From Frankiales bacterium (GTDB lineage Bacteria; Actinomycetota; Actinomycetes; Mycobacteriales; Jatrophihabitantaceae), in the NCBI GenBank assembly GCA_025963265.1, contig JAOPUY010000171.1:1-5846 (forward strand): a stretch of DNA of 5,846 nt, read 5' to 3'. Under the pieces are notes generated by a model that worked only from the letters and a program-made list of their open reading frames with translations, did not search any database and was not told the origin of the DNA. This document shows, in pieces, positions 1-5,846 of this stretch (positions are counted from its first letter, which is position 1; every line of letters starts with the position of its first letter). The translations under genes were made by a program, and so were the position numbers.

Positions 1-435
1 ATCGAGAATTTCCTCGACCGGGCGCGCGAGACGCTGGGGCAGTTGCCCGTCCCGCTGGTCCCCGACGATTTCGCCGAGGCGATGGACGACGACCTCGCGG
101 TGCCGCGCGCGCTGGCGGTGGTGCACAACCGGGTCCGGGTGGGCAACGCCGCGCTGGCTGATCGTTCGCACGAGGTCGTGGCCCAGAGCTACGCCGAGGT
201 GATCGGCATGCTCGACGTCCTGGGTCTGGACCTGCCGACCGCCGGTGTGGAGCGGTCCGAGCGGTTGACCGAGGTCCTCGACCAGCTGATTCAACTGGCT
301 CTGGCCCAGCGTCAGGCCGCGCGCGAGCGCAAAGACTTCAAGGCGAGCGACGCGATTCGCGACTCGTTGGCGGCGATCGGCGTGGTCGTTGAGGACACGC
401 CGGACGGACCTCGATGGAAGTTGGACGATCACTGA
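1..435 (+). CDS. cysS: Cysteine--tRNA ligase, C-terminal part (5' end outside window)
   Basis: This is the 3' end of a gene that is open from base 1; the start codon and catalytic Rossmann domain lie upstream of the window. CysS is a cytoplasmic class I aminoacyl-tRNA synthetase that charges tRNA-Cys using ATP. The visible 144 residues match the all-helical DALR-type anticodon-binding domain and the small C-terminal region: [15 protein letters not shown] followed by a helix with HNRVRVGN, and near the end the typical [16 protein letters not shown] and DGPRWKL. The catalytic HIGH and KMSKS motifs cannot be checked because they would lie upstream. The TGA stop (433-435) shares its last A with the ATG of the next gene, so the two genes are almost certainly cotranscribed and translation-coupled. 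The cysS-rlmB order is a common actinobacterial arrangement. Nothing looks degenerate. Confidence 0.95.
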   Translation: MENFLDRARETLGQLPVPLVPDDFAEAMDDDLAVPRALAVVHNRVRVGNAALADRSHEVVAQSYAEVIGMLDVLGLDLPTAGVERSERLTEVLDQLIQLALAQRQAARERKDFKASDAIRDSLAAIGVVVEDTPDGPRWKLDDH

Positions 436-1406
436 TGGCTGGCAACTCATCCCGCAAGGGCGCGGTGCGCAAGCAGAAGAAGGGCCCGAGCGTCGGCACC
501 GGCGGCAAACGGGCCCGCGGCCTGTCCGGCAAGGGGCCAACCCCGAAGGCGACCGAGCGCAAGGGCCATCCGGCCGCCCGGCGCGCGGCCTCGGCCGAGC
601 GGCGCAGCGAGTCCCCGCAGCGCCGTAAGGGCGTCCCCGGCCGCAACTCCGACGCTCCGGAACTGCTGGTCGGACGCAACCCGGTGGCCGAGGCGCTGCG
701 GGCCGAGATCCCGGCGAACGCGCTCTACGTCGCCGTTGGGCTGAGCGCAGACGAGCGGGTGACCGAGGCGATCAAGCTCGCGGCCGACCGCGGATTGCCG
801 ATCCTCGAGATCTCCCGGGCCGAGCTGGATCGCCGTACCGGCGCCATCCTGCACCAGGGGATCGCCCTGCAGGTGCCGGCCTTCCAGTACGACGAGCTGC
901 CCGATCTGCTGGAATTGGTGCGGACCTCGACGACGATCCCGCTGCTGATCGCGCTGGACGGGGTCACCGACCCGCGCAACCTGGGCGCGGTCATCCGCTC
1001 AGCGGTGGCCTTCGGCGCCCAGGGCGTCATCATCCCCACCCGCCGCTCGGCCGGCGTGACGGCCACCGCTTGGCGCACCTCGGCCGGCACCGCGGCTCGA
1101 ATCCCGGTGGCTCAGGTGAACAACCTGGTGCGCGCGCTGCGGGACTGCCAGAAGGCCGGACTGTCGGTGGCCGGCCTGGACGCCGACGGCGACACCACTT
1201 TGGACGAGCTGCCGTTCGCCGCCGACCCGTTGGTCATCGTGGTCGGATCGGAGGGCCGCGGGCTGTCGCGGTTGGTCGGCGAGACCTGCGACGTCACGGT
1301 GTCCATTCCCATGTCGGGACGGGCGGAGTCGCTTAATGCCTCGGTCGCCGCCGCGGTGACCATGGCCGAGGTCGCCCGCATCCGACGCTTGCCCGAATCA
1401 GCCTGA
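435..1406 (+). CDS. rlmB: 23S rRNA (guanosine-2'-O-)-methyltransferase RlmB, TrmH/SpoU family of SPOUT enzymes
   Basis: A 323-residue SAM-dependent methyltransferase, predicted to modify the ribose of a guanosine in 23S rRNA (G2251 in E. coli numbering). Numbered from the ATG at 435, the three SPOUT knot motifs are present: [12 protein letters not shown] (179-190, with Asn182 and the catalytic-type Arg188), [10 protein letters not shown] (269-278, with Glu273) and the SAM-binding stretch starting [13 protein letters not shown] near 291 (with Asn301). An RNA-substrate-binding domain of the TrmH N-terminal type covers about 77-150. Residues 1-70 are an extremely Lys/Arg-rich, low-complexity tail (KQKKGP, KRARGL), known in actinobacterial RlmB and probably an rRNA-contacting extension. 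An in-frame ATG at 414 would add seven residues, but 435 is preferred because the TGATG overlap with cysS and the MAGNS start fit the family. The substrate could be another rRNA site, since TrmH paralogues are hard to tell apart. Confidence 0.93.
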   Translation: MAGNSSRKGAVRKQKKGPSVGTGGKRARGLSGKGPTPKATERKGHPAARRAASAERRSESPQRRKGVPGRNSDAPELLVGRNPVAEALRAEIPANALYVAVGLSADERVTEAIKLAADRGLPILEISRAELDRRTGAILHQGIALQVPAFQYDELPDLLELVRTSTTIPLLIALDGVTDPRNLGAVIRSAVAFGAQGVIIPTRRSAGVTATAWRTSAGTAARIPVAQVNNLVRALRDCQKAGLSVAGLDADGDTTLDELPFAADPLVIVVGSEGRGLSRLVGETCDVTVSIPMSGRAESLNASVAAAVTMAEVARIRRLPESA

Positions 1407-1424
1407 ACCGGGTTCGGCGAGCAA

Positions 1425-1464
1425 GAAAAAGAGGACGCAGTCGGTGGGCTGCGCCCTCTTTCTC
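1425..1464. terminator. Bidirectional intrinsic terminator between convergent genes
   Basis: The arms AAAGAGGACGCAG (1428-1440) and CTGCGCCCTCTTT (1449-1461) pair with a single A/C mismatch around an 8-base loop, and pairing can extend to 1425/1464 with one further mismatch. The stem has a GC-rich core with A/T-rich flanks, so the transcript carries a T-rich run on both sides (CTTTCTCC and then ATTT on +, CTTTTTCTT on -). It lies 18 bases after the rlmB stop and downstream of the oppositely oriented ABC ATPase gene, so it can end transcription from both directions. Confidence 0.8.
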
Positions 1465-1474
1465 CGATTTCGGG

Positions 1475-1502
1475 CCGGCTGAGCCGGGTCGCGCTCAGCC
1501 GG
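1475..1502 (-). terminator. GC-rich hairpin just downstream of the ABC ATPase stop
   Basis: A perfect 10-bp inverted repeat, CCGGCTGAGC (1475-1484) and GCTCAGCCGG (1493-1502), with an 8-base loop. It begins 9 bases beyond the ATPase stop codon on the - strand. It has no real T tract, so it may act as a 3'-end stabilising or pausing hairpin ahead of the stronger terminator at 1425-1464 rather than as a terminator on its own. Confidence 0.5.
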
Positions 1503-1510
1503 GGGCGGGC

Positions 1511-2626
<1,116 letters not shown>

Positions 2627-2633
2627 CGGTAAT

Positions 2634-2640
2634 TCCCTTC
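2634..2640 (-). promoter_or_regulatory. Shine-Dalgarno of the ABC ATPase gene, inside an inverted repeat
   Basis: On the - strand GAAGGGA lies 7 bases before the ATG, which supports the start at 2626. Six of its seven bases lie within the downstream arm of a perfect 9-bp inverted repeat, so it could be masked by pairing in the mRNA. Confidence 0.7.
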
Positions 2641-2692
2641 GGTGTGGTTCGACCGCGCCGGGTACGGATCCTCTCCGGCATAGACCGAAGGG
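2635..2692 (-). promoter_or_regulatory. Possible Shine-Dalgarno-sequestering hairpin in the ATPase leader
   Basis: On the + strand CCCTTCGGT (2635-2643) is the perfect reverse complement of ACCGAAGGG (2684-2692). In the - strand mRNA the 5' copy can pair with the ribosome-binding site for 9 bp. The 40-base loop contains a smaller CCGG...CCGG pairing (2658-2661 with 2675-2678). The pairing is seen directly; a role in translational control is inferred. I recognise no known riboswitch class here. Confidence 0.45.
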
Positions 2693-2706
2693 GATCTCAC
2701 GGATTT

Positions 2707-2762
2707 CCGGTCAGTGCTGTCGACCCCGTCTCCACCGATCGCAGACGGGCAGCCCTGACCGG
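2707..2762 (-). repeat. Long bulged hairpin in the leader of the ABC ATPase mRNA
   Basis: CCGGTCAG (2707-2714) pairs with CTGACCGG (2755-2762). After one mismatch (2715/2754), GCTG (2716-2719) pairs with CAGC (2750-2753). After a five-base bulge (2720-2724), CCCGTCT (2725-2731) pairs with AGACGGG (2743-2749) around an 11-base loop. That gives 19 base pairs, all Watson-Crick. On the - strand it is followed by AAATCC rather than a T run, so it is not a typical terminator. It lies between the candidate promoter and the ribosome-binding site, so it would be transcribed as part of the 5' UTR. Confidence 0.6.
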
Positions 2763-2783
2763 CATAGCGGTCTGGACTGCGTA

Positions 2784-2812
2784 ATCACACCCCGCCGCGC
2801 TGCTGGCGTCAA
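2784..2812 (-). promoter_or_regulatory. Candidate sigma70-type promoter for the ABC ATPase gene
   Basis: On the - strand TTGACG (2812-2807, five of six matches to TTGACA) is separated by exactly 17 bases from TGTGAT (2789-2784, four of six matches to TATAAT). Transcription would start near 2777 and give a leader of about 150 bases containing both hairpins. It lies just after the end of the usp gene, so the ATPase would not depend on readthrough. This is a prediction from consensus only. Confidence 0.45.
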
Positions 2813-2824
2813 GGGCGAGGGGTT

Positions 2825-3358
2825 TCAGCTCTCGGTGAGCTGCTTGCTCCGCTTGTTCGAGCGAGCGCATCCTTCGGGGATCACCACGACCGGCCGCCGC
2901 TGCTCGTGGGCGAGCCGGCTCGGGACGGAGCCGGTGGAGAATCGACGGACGTGACTGGTCCAGCCGGGGGTGTCGGCGCCGACGACGATGGCCGACACGG
3001 CGTGATCATCGGCTAGTCGCATCAATTCCGTGGCCGGGTTTCCGGTCAACGTGACCAGCGTCCAGCGGACGGTGGTGTCCATCAGCGCCTCGACGACGTC
3101 GGGGAACAAACCGGCCTCGATGCAGTGCAGCGTCGACTCGGTCAACGCGATCGGCGCCGCGGTGGTCATGGTCGGGTTGTCCACCACGTGGGCGATGAGG
3201 ACGTCGGCTTCGGAGATCTCGGCCAGTCGGGCGGCCGCGCGCAGGACTGGGGCCGATCCCGCCCCGCCGTCGATCCCGGCCAGCACGATTGGTCGGCTTG
3301 CGGAGTTCGAGGCGCGCCGCACTGGCGGCACGTCCCGGGGTCCGTCGATGTCAGCCAT
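2825..3358 (-). CDS. Universal stress protein (UspA family), single domain
   Basis: A 177-residue cytoplasmic protein with the Usp alpha/beta nucleotide-binding fold. Beta-1 is PIVLAGIDG (23-31) with the nucleotide-contacting-type Asp30. The second half has the usual pattern LTGNPATELMRLADDHAVS, then AIVVGAD, then GSVPSRLAHEQRRPVVVIP (to about 161). The ATP-binding glycine motif is off-consensus: the family pattern is G-2x-G-9x-G-S/T, whereas here Gly127, Gly132 and Gly143-Ser144 give spacings of four and ten, so ATP binding is uncertain. Residues 1-21 form a short polar extension and the last 13 are basic/polar. The start is well fixed by AGGAGG five bases before the ATG. It lies upstream of the ABC ATPase on the same strand and divergent from the LacI regulator. 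Usp proteins act in stress or dormancy responses; a specific role here cannot be read. Confidence 0.88.
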   Translation of the reverse strand: MADIDGPRDVPPVRRASNSASRPIVLAGIDGGAGSAPVLRAAARLAEISEADVLIAHVVDNPTMTTAAPIALTESTLHCIEAGLFPDVVEALMDTTVRWTLVTLTGNPATELMRLADDHAVSAIVVGADTPGWTSHVRRFSTGSVPSRLAHEQRRPVVVIPEGCARSNKRSKQLTES

Positions 3359-3363
3359 CTGAT

Positions 3364-3369
3364 CCTCCT
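3364..3369 (-). promoter_or_regulatory. Strong Shine-Dalgarno of the usp gene
   Basis: AGGAGG on the - strand, five bases before the ATG at 3358. It is the strongest ribosome-binding site in the window and fixes the usp start. Confidence 0.85.
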
Positions 3370-3371
3370 GC

Positions 3372-3464
3372 GTAACGGTAACTCAAAATCGCTTGAAAGC
3401 GACTGCTACAGAGCCCTGATTCGGCTGAGGTTGTTACGGTGGCCGTGACTGTCGCAGTGACCGT
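3372..3464. repeat. Four GTNACNGT octamers in the divergent promoter region
   Basis: GTAACGGT (3372-3379), GTTACGGT (3433-3440), GTGACTGT (3445-3452) and GTGACCGT (3457-3464) all lie on the + strand. The last three are spaced exactly 12 bases apart. Direct repeats about one helical turn apart suit a protein that binds side by side on one face of the DNA. The repeats are seen directly; the binding role is inferred. Confidence 0.55.
3389..3402. promoter_or_regulatory. Palindrome in the divergent region, candidate operator
   Basis: TCGCTT-GA-AAGCGA is a perfect 6-bp inverted repeat with a two-base centre, between divergent usp and the lacI-family gene. It overlaps TTGAAAGCG (3393-3401), which equals one half of the TGAAAGCGCTTTCA-like operators common for LacI-family proteins. 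The second half of that longer site is not conserved, so the link to the neighbouring repressor is only a hypothesis based on position and this half-site. Confidence 0.45.
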
Positions 3465-3506
3465 CCCCGCCCCGCCCGGACCGAGGAGAAGGCAGCTGAT
3501 CGCAGC

Positions 3507-4718
3507 ATGGCTGACATCGACCGACCGGTGGCAGATCGCGACGGGTCACTAACAGACCGGCCCTCGCCGCAGCGGCCGTCAGCCAAGGGCGAGCTCCCGA
3601 CCGCCGCCCCGCGGGCCCGTCGGGGCCTGCCCGGGGGGACGTTGGCGGCGGTGGCCGCCTCGGTTGGCGTCTCTCGGACGACCGCTTCCAATGCCTACAA
3701 CCGACCCGATCAGCTTTCGGCCGAGTTGCGCGAGCGCATCCTGGCCGCGGCCGAGCAACTGGGGTACGCCGGACCCGATCCGGTCGCGCGCTCGCTGCGC
3801 ACCCGCCAGGCTGAGGCGGTCGGGCTGCTGGTGGGCGAGCGGCTCGGCTACGCCTTCAGCGATCCGGGAGCGGTCGAGTTCATGCACGGGCTGGGCGAGG
3901 CCTGTTCCGAGCGGGGCCGGTCGCTGCTGATGATCCCGACGCCGCCGGGTTCGGAGAAGTCAGACACCGTGCTCCGAGCCGCGGTCGACGGTTTCATCGT
4001 CACCGCCAGCGACGCCGCCGACCGGCACCTGCGGGCGGTGCTCTCCCGGCCGCAGCCGGCGGTGGTGGTCGACGGGCCGCTTGGCCTCAGCGGGGTGGAC
4101 TTCGTCGGCATCGACGACCGAGCGGCCTTCGAGAAGGTCGCCGCGCACGTGATCGGCCTCGGCCACCGCCGAATCGGAGTCGTCTCGGTGCGGCGCGGCG
4201 AGGACGTCGAGGCCCAGCGCCGGCCGCGGCCGCTCGGCGAGCGGATCGCCCTCGGGCAAGGGCAGCACCCGGTGCGCTTCGAGCGCTTGATGGGGTTGCT
4301 AGCCGCGGCCGCGAAGCTCGGGGTCTCGGCTGAGGAGTTCCTCGTCACCGAACGGCCCTACAACTCGCGCGAGGAGGGGACGCTGGCCGCGCGCGAGCTG
4401 TTGGCCGGGCATCCGGAGCTGACCGCGATCATGGCCACCACCGACATCCTCGCCCTTGGCGCCCTGGACGAGCTGAACAGCCGGGGGATCGGGGTGCCGC
4501 AGCAGCTGACCGTCTCTGGGTTCGACGACGTGCCGGCCGCCGCGGCGGCCGGTCTGACCACCGTCCGCCAGCCGCTGGAGGAGAAGGGGCGCGCGGCGAT
4601 CGCGACCTTGCTCGATGGCCGGCCCCGCTCGCGGGCCAAGCGCGTCATCTTGCCGACGGCCCTGGTGGTGCGGGCGAGTTCAGGCCCGGTTCGCAGTGGG
4701 AAACTGCTCTCGAACTGA
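3507..4718 (+). CDS. LacI/GalR-family transcriptional repressor
   Basis: A 403-residue cytoplasmic DNA-binding regulator whose operator binding is normally changed by a small sugar-like ligand. The helix-turn-helix is TLAAVAASVGVSRTTASNAYN (45-65), followed by the linking helices and a hinge helix at PVARSLRTR (92-100). Residues about 103-392 form the periplasmic-binding-protein-like effector domain, with the typical end DILALGALDELNSRGIGVP, then VSGFDDVP and LTTVRQP. Two features are unusual. A 43-residue Arg/Pro-rich, probably disordered tail precedes the HTH, whereas most LacI proteins begin only a few residues before it. Residues about 229-255 form an Arg/Gly-rich insertion after the GHRRIGVVSV strand. 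The ATG at 3507 is the only credible start, although its purine-rich GAGGAGAAGG ends 14 bases upstream. It diverges from usp, and its 3' end overlaps the convergent plsC gene by 39 bases. Its ligand and targets are unknown. Confidence 0.9.
   Translation: MADIDRPVADRDGSLTDRPSPQRPSAKGELPTAAPRARRGLPGGTLAAVAASVGVSRTTASNAYNRPDQLSAELRERILAAAEQLGYAGPDPVARSLRTRQAEAVGLLVGERLGYAFSDPGAVEFMHGLGEACSERGRSLLMIPTPPGSEKSDTVLRAAVDGFIVTASDAADRHLRAVLSRPQPAVVVDGPLGLSGVDFVGIDDRAAFEKVAAHVIGLGHRRIGVVSVRRGEDVEAQRRPRPLGERIALGQGQHPVRFERLMGLLAAAAKLGVSAEEFLVTERPYNSREEGTLAARELLAGHPELTAIMATTDILALGALDELNSRGIGVPQQLTVSGFDDVPAAAAAGLTTVRQPLEEKGRAAIATLLDGRPRSRAKRVILPTALVVRASSGPVRSGKLLSN
4680..4718. other. 39-base tail-to-tail overlap of lacI-family and plsC genes
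   Basis: The + strand repressor stops at 4718 and the - strand plsC stops at 4680, so the last 12 repressor codons plus its stop lie inside plsC. No terminator hairpin with a T run is visible nearby on either strand, so the 3' ends of both mRNAs probably overlap. Confidence 0.85.
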
Positions 4719-5420
4719 GGCGACCTCGGCCGTGACCGCCGCCATGATCAGCTCGGTCACCTCTTTGAGCAGCGCCGCGGTCTGCGGTCGGCCGTGAAAG
4801 GCGCTCAGGTCGATCGGCGGTCCGACGCTGCCCTCGTGCTGCTGGCGGGGGAAGGGCCGGAACCGCCCGCCGCGGGCCAACGTGCGTTGCGCGCCCCAGT
4901 GTCCGATCGGCAGCAGCGGAATCCCTGGGTTGTCCAGCGCCAATCGAGCCACGCCGGTCTTGCCGGCCATCGGCCAGTAGTCGGGATCGGTGGTCATGGT
5001 GCCCTCGGGGTAGATGATCACGCATTGACCCGCCTGCAGGGCCGCGCTGGCCGCGCGCAAGGAGTTGGGGGCCTCCGGCGTGCCGCGGTAGACCGGGATC
5101 TGACCGGCGCCCGTCATCATCCGTCCGACTAGCGGCCAGGAGAACACGCCGCTCTTGATGAGGAAGCGCGGGATCCGGCCGGCCTGCCAGATCATCCGGG
5201 CCGCCGCGGGGGTGTCGGCCTGGCTGACGTGGTTGATCGCGATGAGCACGCCGCCCTCAGCCGGGATGCGCTCCAGATGATGCCAGCGAAGCCGGAAGAG
5301 GAGGCTGTCGAGCGGGTAGACGATCGCGACCCACAGCCTGATCCAAAAGCCAGCCTTGGGTCGATGGGCTCGCGTCACACTCGAAACTGTCTCATGGCGC
5401 CGCGGTGACCACCGCTTCAT
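4680..5420 (-). CDS. 1-acyl-sn-glycerol-3-phosphate acyltransferase-like protein (PlsC family)
   Basis: A 246-residue membrane-associated acyltransferase predicted to transfer an acyl chain from acyl-CoA or acyl-ACP to lysophosphatidic acid, giving phosphatidic acid for phospholipid synthesis. All four family blocks are visible: NHVSQAD (63-69, catalytic His64 and Asp69), GQIPVYRG (106-113, Arg112), YPEGT (137-141, Glu139) and LLPIG (169-173). A hydrophobic/amphipathic membrane segment lies at 25-42, and the length is normal. The start is uncertain. The ATG at 5420 overlaps the MFS stop as ATGA but has no clear Shine-Dalgarno, and its first codons come from a tandem duplication. A GTG at 5378 (codon 15) would give a start just ahead of RAHRPKAGFWIRLW, closer to usual family N-termini. 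Its end overlaps the lacI-family gene on the opposite strand. The exact acceptor lipid cannot be read from sequence. Confidence 0.88.
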   Translation of the reverse strand: MKRWSPRRHETVSSVTRAHRPKAGFWIRLWVAIVYPLDSLLFRLRWHHLERIPAEGGVLIAINHVSQADTPAAARMIWQAGRIPRFLIKSGVFSWPLVGRMMTGAGQIPVYRGTPEAPNSLRAASAALQAGQCVIIYPEGTMTTDPDYWPMAGKTGVARLALDNPGIPLLPIGHWGAQRTLARGGRFRPFPRQQHEGSVGPPIDLSAFHGRPQTAALLKEVTELIMAAVTAEVASVREQFPTANRA

Positions 5421-5440
5421 GGCGCCGCCGTGACCACCGC
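5391..5440. repeat. Imperfect 25-bp tandem duplication at the MFS stop / plsC start
   Basis: Copies 5391-5415 and 5416-5440 are adjacent and differ at two positions (first base C/T, and G/C in GCCGCSGTG). Each copy contains CATGGCGCCGC and GTGACCACCGC, so the ATGA stop/start junction is present twice on the - strand. Since 25 is not a multiple of three, the second ATG (5395) is in a different frame from plsC. Confidence 0.9.
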
Positions 5441-5846
5441 GATTGCCGGTTCCGCGGCGGTGGGGAACAACTGCCGGCGAAGCCAGAGCAGGAACCCGAT
5501 GAACGGCATCAACGCGCCGAACAGGGCGGCCGCCCGCCAGCCGTGGGCTTCGTAGAGCGCGCCCGAGATGGCGGACCCGATGGCGCCGCCGAAGAAGACG
5601 GTGCCCATGAAGACGGTGTTGATGCGGGCTCGGGCATCGGCGCGCAGCGAGTAGATCTCGCGCTGGGACAGGACCTGATGCGACTGGACGGCGAGGTCGA
5701 GCAGCACCGCGCCGACGACCAGGGCCGCGATGTTGCCTCCGAAACTGGCGGCGAGCACCATGGCGGCGCTGGCCAGCAGCAGCGAGACCCCGCTGCCGAT
5801 TCGGCCGTAGCCGCGGTCGCCGACCTTGCCGGCGACCGGAGCCGCC
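5417..5846 (-). CDS. MFS transporter, C-terminal part (5' end outside window)
   Basis: The reading frame is open from the window edge at 5846 to the TGA at 5417, so at least 142 C-terminal residues are present; an internal ATG at 5761 is not the start. The protein would move a small molecule across the cytoplasmic membrane by proton-coupled transport. The edge segment APVAGKVGDRGYGR is a motif A-like cytoplasmic loop. It is followed by hydrophobic helices (SLLLASAAMVLAASF, then ALVVGAVLLDLAVQ), a conserved polar stretch QREIYSLRADARARINTVFM, a glycine-rich helix FFGGAIGSAISGALY, and a last helix ALFGALMPFIGFLLWL before a basic tail. This pattern fits the uncharacterised efflux-type MFS proteins common in Actinobacteria. 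The substrate is unknown. It overlaps plsC by four bases (ATGA), so the two are probably one transcription unit. Confidence 0.85.
   Translation of the reverse strand, partial: AAPVAGKVGDRGYGRIGSGVSLLLASAAMVLAASFGGNIAALVVGAVLLDLAVQSHQVLSQREIYSLRADARARINTVFMGTVFFGGAIGSAISGALYEAHGWRAAALFGALMPFIGFLLWLRRQLFPTAAEPAIAVVTAAP

Noticed and set aside
414..434. Earlier in-frame ATG for rlmB adding seven residues
   Set aside because: It lies inside the conserved cysS C-terminus, has no better ribosome-binding site, and the ATG at 435 gives the family-typical MAGNS start with a TGATG coupling.
447..854. Long open frame on the - strand within rlmB
   Set aside because: Shadow of a GC-rich coding region; composition is arbitrary, no recognised domain, and the + strand RlmB is clearly real.
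2707..2762. Reading the long leader hairpin as the intrinsic terminator of usp
   Set aside because: No T run follows on the - strand (AAATCC instead), it is interrupted by a mismatch and a 5-base bulge, and a promoter candidate lies upstream of it.
3393..3421. Promoter for the lacI-family gene with TTGAAA as -35
   Set aside because: At 17 bases spacing the -10 would be CTGATT, only two matches to TATAAT; TACGGT at 3435-3440 has the TANNNT shape but no -35. Neither is good enough to annotate.
3433..3464. Bona fide GlnR box in the divergent region
   Set aside because: The half-sites look similar (GTNAC), but the period is 12 rather than 11 bases and no GAAAC partner half-site is present; kept only as a hypothesis.
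3848..4348. 166-codon open frame on the - strand within the lacI-family gene
   Set aside because: Ser/Arg/Pro-rich low-complexity translation typical of an antisense shadow; the + strand encodes a well-conserved LacI domain over the same span.

Overview
The window comes from a chromosome of a high-GC Gram-positive bacterium (Actinomycetota). The evidence is very GC-rich coding DNA with strong third-position G/C, a cysS-rlmB pair in which RlmB carries the long Lys/Arg-rich N-terminal tail typical of actinobacterial homologues, and a stand-alone MsiK/UgpC-type sugar-transport ATPase. I cannot assign a genus from the sequence alone. No rRNA, tRNA, CRISPR array, insertion sequence or integrase is visible. 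Almost everything is protein-coding, and no gap exceeds 200 bases.

Layout. (1) 1-1406, + strand: the 3' end of cysS overlaps the start of rlmB by one base (TGATG), a translation-coupled housekeeping pair. (2) 1407-1510: a convergent gap with a bidirectional terminator hairpin (1425-1464) and a second GC-rich hairpin (1475-1502). (3) 1511-3358, - strand: the sugar ABC-transporter ATPase and, upstream of it in the same direction, a UspA-type stress protein. The 198-base gap between them holds a candidate sigma70-type promoter and a structured leader in which the ATPase Shine-Dalgarno can be base-paired. (4) 3359-3506: a divergent control region with a CG-containing palindrome and four GTNACNGT octamers, three of them exactly 12 bases apart. 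(5) 3507-4718, + strand: a LacI/GalR-family repressor. (6) 4680-5846, - strand: a PlsC-like acyltransferase that overlaps the repressor tail-to-tail by 39 bases, preceded by the 3' part of an MFS transporter gene that runs off the window. An imperfect 25-bp tandem duplication sits exactly on the MFS stop / plsC start junction.

How it may work together (inference). The ATPase has no permease or solute-binding partner nearby, so it may energise importers encoded elsewhere, as MsiK does in Streptomyces. The LacI repressor is next to the usp/ATPase unit and may control it, itself, or both through the divergent region. The MFS-plsC pair looks like a separate unit (small-molecule transport and membrane phospholipid synthesis). 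I found no clearly new multi-gene system. The most interesting parts are non-coding: the structured ATPase leader, the octamer array in the divergent promoter region, and the start-site duplication before plsC.
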